A DNA stretch of 64,000 bases from an uncultured Tenacibaculum sp. (GTDB lineage: Bacteria > Bacteroidota > Bacteroidia > Flavobacteriales > Flavobacteriaceae). The notes beneath the pieces are model-generated. The model was given only the letters and a program-made list of their open reading frames with translations. It had not been told where the DNA came from and did no database searches. The stretch lies in the NCBI GenBank assembly GCA_947504185.1, contig CANNGJ010000014.1:1-64000 (forward strand), given 5' to 3'. The translations under genes were made by a program, and so were the position numbers. The first letter of the stretch is position 1; each line of letters starts with the position of its first letter. Positions 33,360 to 39,537 of the stretch are shown piece after piece.

Positions 33360-34478
33360 ATGATTACAATTAAAGAAATAAACAGTAAAAAGGAAATGAA
33401 ACAATTTGTTGAATTTCCTTTTTCTCTTTATAAAAACAATAAATACTGGGTTCCACCAATTATTAAAGACGAAGTTGATAGTTTCGATAAAAATAAAAAC
33501 CCGGTTTTTGAACACGCAAATGCTCAGTTTTTTGTTGCATTAAAAAACAACAAAATTGTTGGTAGAATTGTTGCCATTATAAACACCTATGAAGTTGAAA
33601 AACAAAACATAAAAAAAATGCGTTTTGGTTGGTTTGATGTTATTGATGACATTAAAGTAACCAAAGTTTTACTAGATAAAGTTAAAGAAATAGGACGCTC
33701 TAATAACCTAGAATATATTGAAGGCCCTGTAGGTTTTAACAACCTTGATAAAACAGGTGTACTCGTTGATGGATTTGATCATATTGGAACAATGATTACT
33801 TGGTACAATCACCCTTATTATTCAAAACATTTAGAACAATTAGGCTACACAAAAGAGAAAGAGTATTTAGAAAATAAATTTCTTTTTAAAAACGTTGATG
33901 CTAAGAAATATAAAAGAATAAGTAATTTGATTCAAAAAAGGTATGAGCTAAAACCATTAGATTTTACTTCAACAAAAAAGATAATGCCTTATGTGGATGA
34001 GATGTTTGAACTTTTTAGTAAATCTTACTCAAAGCTTTCAACTTTCGTACCCATTTCTGATGCACAAATACAACATTTCAAAAAAAAATATATTAGTTTC
34101 ATCAATCCAGAGTACATTAAATTTGTTGTAAATAAAGAGAATAAACTAGTTGCATTTGCTATTGTGATGCCTTCGTTTTCTGAAGCATTACAAAAAGCAA
34201 ATGGAAAACTTTTTCCTTTCGGATTATTCCATTTATTAAACGCCCGTAAAAACTCAAAAGATGTTACTTTTTATTTAATTGGAGTAGATCCTGAATATCA
34301 AAATAAAGGAGTTACTGCCATTATTTTTGATCAATATACAAATACATTCACTCCTAAAGGAATAGAGAACTGTATCCGAACTCCTGAATTAGCAGATAAC
34401 ACAGCTATACATCAAATTTGGAGAGATTTTAATCCAACAACTCACAAAATAAGAAGAACTTATAAACAAGATTTATAA
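33360..34478 (+). CDS. GNAT-like acyltransferase family protein
   Basis: 372 residues, soluble. Two halves are visible. The first has FVALKNNKIVGRIVAIIN with an NNLEYIEGPVGFNNLDKTG segment. The second has FYLIGVDPEYQNKGVTAIIF, which resembles the acetyl-CoA pyrophosphate loop of GNAT enzymes. Proteins of this type occur widely in Bacteroidota and carry names such as N-acetyltransferase or, wrongly, GTP cyclohydrolase. Substrate is unknown. The gene overlaps rsmE by one base (TAATG). Confidence 0.72.
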   Translation: MITIKEINSKKEMKQFVEFPFSLYKNNKYWVPPIIKDEVDSFDKNKNPVFEHANAQFFVALKNNKIVGRIVAIINTYEVEKQNIKKMRFGWFDVIDDIKVTKVLLDKVKEIGRSNNLEYIEGPVGFNNLDKTGVLVDGFDHIGTMITWYNHPYYSKHLEQLGYTKEKEYLENKFLFKNVDAKKYKRISNLIQKRYELKPLDFTSTKKIMPYVDEMFELFSKSYSKLSTFVPISDAQIQHFKKKYISFINPEYIKFVVNKENKLVAFAIVMPSFSEALQKANGKLFPFGLFHLLNARKNSKDVTFYLIGVDPEYQNKGVTAIIFDQYTNTFTPKGIENCIRTPELADNTAIHQIWRDFNPTTHKIRRTYKQDL

Positions 34479-35188
34479 TGCAGTTATTTTTTAATCCAAA
34501 CATTTCAACAGAAACAACTCAGATAACTTTCGAAAAGGAAGAGAGTCGTCATATTGTTAGAGTTTTAAGAAAAAAAGAAGGTGATGTTTTACATATAACT
34601 AACGGAAAAGGATATTTGTTTTTTGCTGAAATATCGATACCGAACAATAAAAAATGCGTTGCCAACATTGTTAAATTTGAAGAAAAGAAAAGAAATAGAG
34701 AATATTATTTACATGTAGCCATTGCTCCAACAAAAAATAACGATCGATTAGAGTGGTTTTTAGAAAAAGCAACTGAAATTGGAATTGATGAAATAACACC
34801 TATAATTTGTGATAATTCAGAAAGGAAAGTTGTAAAAATTGAACGTTTATCTAAAGTTGTTCAATCGGCAATGAAACAATCTTTACAGTTTACCGTTCCA
34901 AAATTAAATAATCCAATTAAATTTTCAGAATTTATAAATCAAGATTTTAACTCTCAGTTATTTATTGCTCACTGTGAAGATGGTATAGATAAGCAATTTT
35001 TAAAAAATAGTATTACTCCTAAATCAGATTACACTATACTTATAGGACCTGAAGGTGATTTTTCTATAGCTGAAATTAAAAAATCTTTATCTAAAAACTT
35101 TAAACCTATTTCATTAGGTGGCAACAGATTACGAACAGAAACTGCTGGACTTAATGTAGTTCAATCTGTATCTTTCGTTCATCAGTAA
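34478..35188 (+). CDS. rsmE: 16S rRNA (uracil-1498-N3)-methyltransferase
   Basis: 236 residues. RsmE is a SPOUT-class enzyme with a C-terminal trefoil knot. The N-terminal PUA-like part has SRHIVRVLRKKEGD, and the SAM-binding knot has ILIGPEGDFSIAEI and SLGGNRLRTETAGLNVV. It methylates N3 of U1498 in the small-subunit decoding region. It is coupled to the GNAT-like gene by a one-base overlap. Confidence 0.96.
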   Translation: MQLFFNPNISTETTQITFEKEESRHIVRVLRKKEGDVLHITNGKGYLFFAEISIPNNKKCVANIVKFEEKKRNREYYLHVAIAPTKNNDRLEWFLEKATEIGIDEITPIICDNSERKVVKIERLSKVVQSAMKQSLQFTVPKLNNPIKFSEFINQDFNSQLFIAHCEDGIDKQFLKNSITPKSDYTILIGPEGDFSIAEIKKSLSKNFKPISLGGNRLRTETAGLNVVQSVSFVHQ

Positions 35189-35229
35189 TTCATTTTTTGT
35201 ATATTTAAGGTTAAATCAAATTATTTCTG

Positions 35230-36414
35230 TTGGATACTCCTACTATTTTTAATCTATTCTTATTAGTTAGTGCTATACATGGGTTTGCTTTTAGCATAAT
35301 TCTTTTCTGTTCAAAGAACGGAAGAGAAAAAAGTATGATTTATTTAAATTTATTGATTTTAGCGATCTCTTTAAACAACATTCAATCTTGGGCTCTTGAA
35401 AAACATTTATTTCAACACAAATTCTTTTTAGACTACCTACAAATACCATGGCATTTTTTAGCGATGCCTTTTTTATATATGTTTTTGGTTAATTATTTAA
35501 ATTTAGCCGAAAAATCTATTAAAATACTAAAATTCATACTTCCAATATTTGTAGTTATAGTAGTAACTCAAATAAGTTTTGTTTACAATTATAGCGATTC
35601 ACCATCTTCTAAAGAAAATCTAGATTTTATATATGAACGCTATACTTCTTTCGAAGAAATGTTTAGCCTGATTGTTTCATTAAGTATATTTATTTATTCA
35701 TTTTATATTTTATATAAAAAGGAAAAGCTTTTTCCTAAAATATTATCTTATGATAATTTAAAGTGGATACACACATTTTTTAAACTAACATCTGTGGGGT
35801 ATACATTGTGGATTCTTGCATTGGTTATAAAAGTTAAAATGAATTTTACAGGTTTCCTTATTTCATACTATCCACTTAGAATTTACACGACCATTCTTAT
35901 TTACTGGTTAGGTTACCAAGGTTTAAGACAAATTCGAATTTTAAAGGAGCGTAAACAGATTCGAAAATCGCTTCAAATAAACTTAAATGGTGAAATAGAT
36001 GTCGAAACCAAAAACCTAAGTAAAAGAGAAGCTTTTTCTGAAACAAATAAATACAAAGAACAGTTTAACGAGATTGATGACTTTATTAAAGAAAATAAAA
36101 AATATTTACTTACCAAATACACTTTACAAAATCTATCAGAAGACACTAACTTAAGTTCAAGTACGCTTTCTTTAATTGTAAATCAAGTATATGGTAAATC
36201 ATTTACTGACTACCTTAATGAAATGAGAGTAGAGCAAGCAAAAGCTTTATTATTAGACCCCGAATATTCAAGCTATACAATTACATCTATAGGCTTAGAA
36301 TCAGGGTTTAATTCTAAATCCACTTTTTATACTGTTTTTAAAAAACATTCAGGAAATACTCCTGTTGAATTTAAAAATACTCATACACAAATAACTTCCA
36401 ACAAATTACAGTAA
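35230..36414 (+). CDS. Multi-helix membrane AraC-type transcription regulator
   Basis: 394 residues. About seven membrane helices fill the first 235 residues (FNLFLLVSAIHGFAFSIILF, ILKFILPIFVVIVVTQISFV, IYTTILIYWLGYQGL). A linker and an AraC-type DNA-binding domain follow at about 285-385 (YTLQNLSEDTNLSSSTLSLI, ITSIGLESGFNSKSTFYTVF). The start is TTG at 35230, because no ATG occurs before the second helix and the family begins just so. The protein would sense a membrane or envelope state and bind DNA directly. It is followed immediately by the tandem small-RNA units, whose conserved palindromes are possible targets. Confidence 0.85.
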   Translation: MDTPTIFNLFLLVSAIHGFAFSIILFCSKNGREKSMIYLNLLILAISLNNIQSWALEKHLFQHKFFLDYLQIPWHFLAMPFLYMFLVNYLNLAEKSIKILKFILPIFVVIVVTQISFVYNYSDSPSSKENLDFIYERYTSFEEMFSLIVSLSIFIYSFYILYKKEKLFPKILSYDNLKWIHTFFKLTSVGYTLWILALVIKVKMNFTGFLISYYPLRIYTTILIYWLGYQGLRQIRILKERKQIRKSLQINLNGEIDVETKNLSKREAFSETNKYKEQFNEIDDFIKENKKYLLTKYTLQNLSEDTNLSSSTLSLIVNQVYGKSFTDYLNEMRVEQAKALLLDPEYSSYTITSIGLESGFNSKSTFYTVFKKHSGNTPVEFKNTHTQITSNKLQ

Positions 36415-36474
36415 CAAACACCTCTGCAATTCATTTTAAGTTAACTAAAAAAAAGACTCTTTTTATAAAATATC

Positions 36475-36509
36475 GGTTCGAAAACACCTCAATTGGATGA
36501 TTCCGAACT
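36475..36509. promoter_or_regulatory. Palindromic operator, unit 1
   Basis: Arms GGTTCGAAAACACC and GATGATTCCGAACT (14 + 7 + 14 bases) match unit 2 base for base in layout. The right arm is less symmetrical than in unit 2. A C and exactly 19 bases separate it from the -7 box at 36530. Confidence 0.55.
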
Positions 36510-36529
36510 CAGAAATTATAATTTAACCT

Positions 36530-36537
36530 TAGATTTG
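36530..36537 (+). promoter_or_regulatory. -7 box TAGATTTG, unit 1
   Basis: An exact TAnnTTTG match 19 bases after GAACTC of the palindrome. The predicted start is near 36541. There is no TTTG at -33, which fits an activator-dependent promoter. Confidence 0.5.
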
Positions 36538-36540
36538 AAG

Positions 36541-36680
36541 TAAGAAATTATAAGATTGAAAATTTTGAAGGGTTTTTCGATTAATATAAAATTTCTAGAA
36601 AATCTTTATTGAGATTCTCTCAATAATGAAGAAGAAAAGGTTTAAACCTAAAAACACCAATTTTACTATTGGTGTTTTTT
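36541..36680 (+). ncRNA. Candidate small RNA 1
   Basis: About 140 bases from the predicted start to the terminator. It contains an internal hairpin (TTATTGAGA/TCTCAATAA, near 36606-36626). Its first half resembles unit 2 (GAAGTAAG, then GAAGGGTTTTTCGATTAA against AAGGGGATTTTCAATTAA). An 18-codon frame beginning MKKKRFKPKN runs through the terminator and is probably chance. Function unknown. Confidence 0.5.
36649..36680. terminator. Terminator of unit 1
   Basis: AAAACACCAAT and ATTGGTGTTTTTT pair around TTTACT. The stem is identical to that of the unit 2 terminator. Confidence 0.85.
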
Positions 36681-36746
36681 AGTTTTAAAATACTCCAATA
36701 AAAATCACTTTCTATTAACTCTTTCTTCTCCTTTTTACAAAAAGTT

Positions 36747-36781
36747 AGTTCGAAAACATCTAGTATGGACGTTTTCGAACT
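36747..36781. promoter_or_regulatory. Palindromic operator, unit 2
   Basis: AGTTCGAAAACATC - 7 bases - GACGTTTTCGAACT: 14-base arms with one mismatch, centred about 50 bases before the predicted start. Flanking AAAAAGTTAG and CTAACTTTTT extend the symmetry. The length and symmetry suggest a dimeric regulator. Confidence 0.65.
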
Positions 36782-36801
36782 CTAACTTTTTAAAATAATT
36801 T

Positions 36802-36809
36802 TATATTTG
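36802..36809 (+). promoter_or_regulatory. -7 box TATATTTG, unit 2
   Basis: An exact TAnnTTTG match at the same 19-base distance from GAACTC as in unit 1. The predicted start is near 36813. Confidence 0.55.
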
Positions 36810-36812
36810 ATA

Positions 36813-36909
36813 CGAAGTTATATAACTGTTGGAAATAGTAAGGGGATTTTCAATTAAAAAAATAATTTCTTAAGAAAAAAAAACACCAATATTGCTATTG
36901 GTGTTTTTT
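36813..36909 (+). ncRNA. Candidate small RNA 2
   Basis: About 97 bases, with a 5' part resembling small RNA 1 (GAAGTTATATAAC, AAGGGGATTTTCAATTAA) but lacking its internal hairpin. It ends in the same terminator. No frame of note is present. The duplicated build with diverged bodies resembles tandem paralogous regulatory RNAs in other bacteria. Function unknown. Confidence 0.5.
36878..36909. terminator. Terminator of unit 2
   Basis: An A-run, ACACCAAT - ATTGCT - ATTGGTGT, then TTTTT: the same stem as at 36649-36680, working in both directions. Confidence 0.85.
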
Positions 36910-36951
36910 ATTGTTCTTTTACTATCTTGCTTTTACAATTTGACTTCTTAT

Positions 36952-37593
36952 ATGAAAAGCTTTGTTCTATTTTTATTTATATGCACAATTTACACTCTTA
37001 ATGCTCAACAATTAGCTATTTTAAAATATAATGGTGGTGGAGATTGGTATGCTAACCCAACAGCTCTACCAAATCTTATAAATTTTTGTAATGCTAGCTC
37101 TAATACTTTAATAGATTCAAAAATACAGACAGCTACATTAGATGACAACTCTATTAATAATTATCCTGTATTATTTGTCACAGGACATGGTAATGTGTTT
37201 TTTTCAAATAGCGAAGCTAAAAATTTAAGAGATTATTTAATTACTGGAGGATTCTTACATATTTCTGACAATTATGGATTAGATAAATATATTCGTAGAG
37301 AATTAAAAAAAGTTTTCCCTAAACTAAATCTTCAAGAAATACCGAATAATCACCCTATTTATCATCAAAAGTTTTCTTTTCCCAAAGGACTACCTAAAAT
37401 TCATGAACATAATAAAAAAGCATCTCAAGGTTTTGGGATTTTTTACAAAGGAAGACTAGTCGTTTTTTATGATTATGAAAGTGATTTAAGTGATGGTTGG
37501 GAAGACACTGAAGTACACAACAATCCAAAAGAGACAAGAGAAAAAGCTTTAAAAATGGGTTCAAATATTATTGAATATGCCTTTAAACATTAA
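36952..37593 (+). CDS. DUF4159 exported protein
   Basis: 213 residues from the ATG at 36952 (MKSFVLFLFICTIYTLNAQ, a good signal peptide). A longer frame from 36892 would start inside the small-RNA terminator and is rejected. DUF4159 marks are AILKYNGGGDWYANPTALPN, YPVLFVTGHGNVFFSN and GGFLHISDNYG, with the late YDYESDLSDGWED. The fold resembles glutamine-amidotransferase-like domains, without an obvious catalytic triad. The function is unknown. A possible TACAATTTG -7 box precedes the start. It overlaps the transporter gene by 17 bases. Confidence 0.85.
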   Translation: MKSFVLFLFICTIYTLNAQQLAILKYNGGGDWYANPTALPNLINFCNASSNTLIDSKIQTATLDDNSINNYPVLFVTGHGNVFFSNSEAKNLRDYLITGGFLHISDNYGLDKYIRRELKKVFPKLNLQEIPNNHPIYHQKFSFPKGLPKIHEHNKKASQGFGIFYKGRLVVFYDYESDLSDGWEDTEVHNNPKETREKALKMGSNIIEYAFKH

Positions 37594-38494
37594 TGACATT
37601 CAAATAGATAGTATTAAAATAAATTTTGATACTGAAGCATTATGGATGCTTAACATAGCTTTAGCAATTATAATGTTTGGAATTGCTTTAGATATTAAAA
37701 TAGTAGATTTTAAACGACTTTTAAAGAACCCAAAAATAGTTTTAGTTGGATTACTATCTCAATTTATACTACTCCCTTTTTTAACGTTTATCGCTATTTG
37801 TATTATAAAACCTTACCCTAGTTTTGCTTTAGGTATGATGTTAGTTGCTGCTTGTCCAGGAGGGAACGTTTCAAATTTCTTTAGTAAAATGGCAAACGGG
37901 AACGCCGCTCTATCTGTTAGTTTAACGGCATTTGCTACATTAATTAGTTTATTAATGACTCCTTTTAATTTACAATTTTGGGGAAGTTTATATGAGCCTA
38001 CAAATCTTATTTTAAAAAGTGTATCATTAAATCCTTTTGAGTTATTTAAATTGGTATTACTCATTTTAGGAATACCAATTATTCTTGGAATGACAGTAAA
38101 TCATTTCCATCCTGTAATGGCGAAAAAGATCAACAAAATACTTCGCCCTTTTTCAATTATTTTCTTCCTTTTATTAATTATCATTGCATTATATGACAAT
38201 GCCGATATTTTTAAAAACTACATCCTCCTAGTTTTGTTTTTAGTTGTTTTTCACAATGTTTTTGCATTCTTTATTGGTTATTTCACTGCCAAATCATTTA
38301 AACTAAATAATAAAGATTGTAAAACAATTTCGATGGAAACCGGGATTCAAAATAGTGGATTAGGGTTATTATTAGTTTTTGGTTTTTTTGAAGGCTTAGG
38401 AGGTATGGCCTTATTGGCTGCGTTTTGGGGAGTATGGGATCTTTTTTCTGGAATGGCGTTGGCAACTTACTGGGGACGAAAAAAAAATGATTAA
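37577..38494 (+). CDS. Bile acid:sodium symporter family (BASS) transporter
   Basis: 305 residues from the ATG at 37577; TTG at 37571 is an alternative. About nine to ten membrane helices (for example MLNIALAIIMFGIALDI and LVGLLSQFILLPFLTFIAI). The sodium-site motifs AACPGGNVSNFFSKMANGN and ETGIQNSGLGLLL correspond to the two crossing helices of the family. BASS members carry organic anions with sodium. The substrate here is unknown. It overlaps both neighbours, suggesting translation coupling. Confidence 0.9.
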   Translation: MPLNINDIQIDSIKINFDTEALWMLNIALAIIMFGIALDIKIVDFKRLLKNPKIVLVGLLSQFILLPFLTFIAICIIKPYPSFALGMMLVAACPGGNVSNFFSKMANGNAALSVSLTAFATLISLLMTPFNLQFWGSLYEPTNLILKSVSLNPFELFKLVLLILGIPIILGMTVNHFHPVMAKKINKILRPFSIIFFLLLIIIALYDNADIFKNYILLVLFLVVFHNVFAFFIGYFTAKSFKLNNKDCKTISMETGIQNSGLGLLLVFGFFEGLGGMALLAAFWGVWDLFSGMALATYWGRKKND

Positions 38495-39537
38495 TGAGAT
38501 TAGTACTTTATTATTTTTTTAAAATTTTCATAAAAACTGGGCTTTTCTTTTACACTAAAAAAGTAAAGGTCTTAGGTCAAGAAAATATTCCAAAAAAAGG
38601 TGCCGTTTTATTTACCGCTAATCATCCCAACGGATTGATTGACCCATTACTTATTGCTACGCATATACCTAGAAAAACTCATTTTCTAGTTCGTGCTGCA
38701 GTCTTTAAAAAACAACTTATAGCTCGTTTTTTTGATCTACTAGGTATGATGCCCATTTATCGTATAAGAGATGGTGTAAGGCAACTTTCAAAAAATGAAG
38801 AAATTTTTAATAAATGTCAAGAGTTATTAAAAAACAATAAAACTTTATTAATTTTTCCTGAAGGAAGTCATAATAGAAAAAGAACTATTAGACCCTTAAG
38901 TAAAGGATTTACAAGAATAATTTTTAGAACTCTAGACGAAAGTCCAGACACAAACATACATATTGTTCCCATTGGAATTACATATCAAAATGCATCCAAT
39001 TATCCATCTAAAGTAGCTGTCAATATTGGAAAGCCTATTCTGGCTAATAAACATTATAATAACAATGAGGTTAACAACTCCGTTAAAAAATTGAAAGATT
39101 TAGTTTCTACTCAACTAGAATCTTTAAGTGTACATATAAATGATGATGAAAACTATAATCAAAAATTATCTGGATTAAACAAAGCTAATGTTGATTTCAC
39201 AAAGGTTAAAACAGTTAATAACATTATTAAAAGTGAAAGTTCCCTAAACGAAAAGACTTCTAAGAAAAATCGTAAAAATCCTTTTTTTTATTTGATAATC
39301 TTGAACAGTATAATTCCGTATACTATATGGAAGTTTTTAAGTAAAAAGGTGTCAGAAACTGAATTCATTGATACATTTCGTTTTGGATCAAACATCATAT
39401 TGTTTCCTTTTTTCTATATTTTACAAAGTTGGATAATAAGTTTATTTTTTGGAAGGAAAATTGCCTTAGTATATTTTATCCTATCTATTTTATTAATTCT
39501 ATTTTACACTAAAACTGCACCTACTCCAGCAGAATAG
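38494..39537 (+). CDS. PlsC-like 1-acyl-glycerol-phosphate acyltransferase
   Basis: 347 residues. The catalytic His-x4-Asp box is in TANHPNGLIDPLLIA and the acceptor-binding FPEGSHNRK box follows near residue 125. After the catalytic part comes a Lys-rich segment and two C-terminal membrane helices (PFFYLIILNSIIPYTIW, LVYFILSILLILFY). It likely acylates lysophospholipid or a related lipid on the inner membrane. It begins one base within the transporter stop and overlaps the GH3 gene tail to tail by 17 bases. Confidence 0.9.
   Translation: MRLVLYYFFKIFIKTGLFFYTKKVKVLGQENIPKKGAVLFTANHPNGLIDPLLIATHIPRKTHFLVRAAVFKKQLIARFFDLLGMMPIYRIRDGVRQLSKNEEIFNKCQELLKNNKTLLIFPEGSHNRKRTIRPLSKGFTRIIFRTLDESPDTNIHIVPIGITYQNASNYPSKVAVNIGKPILANKHYNNNEVNNSVKKLKDLVSTQLESLSVHINDDENYNQKLSGLNKANVDFTKVKTVNNIIKSESSLNEKTSKKNRKNPFFYLIILNSIIPYTIWKFLSKKVSETEFIDTFRFGSNIILFPFFYILQSWIISLFFGRKIALVYFILSILLILFYTKTAPTPAE

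Larger units (their letters stand above)
36415..36951. other. Non-coding stretch with two duplicated small-RNA units
   Basis: No gene-sized frame is supported. The stretch holds two units of the same build: palindrome, 19-base spacer, -7 box, 95-140 base transcript, terminator. Unit 1 spans 36475-36680 and unit 2 spans 36747-36909. The parts are listed separately. Confidence 0.7.

Noticed and set aside
36475..36488. tRNA T-arm (GGTTCGA word)
   Set aside because: No acceptor stem, anticodon arm or CCA-adjacent pairing around it; the word belongs to the palindrome.
36627..36683. An 18-codon frame (MKKKRFKPKN...) inside candidate small RNA 1
   Set aside because: It is absent from unit 2 and runs through the terminator stem, so chance is the simpler reading.
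36892..36951. An N-terminal extension of the DUF4159 protein
   Set aside because: It starts in the loop of a terminator hairpin and would put a second hydrophobic segment before an already good signal peptide.
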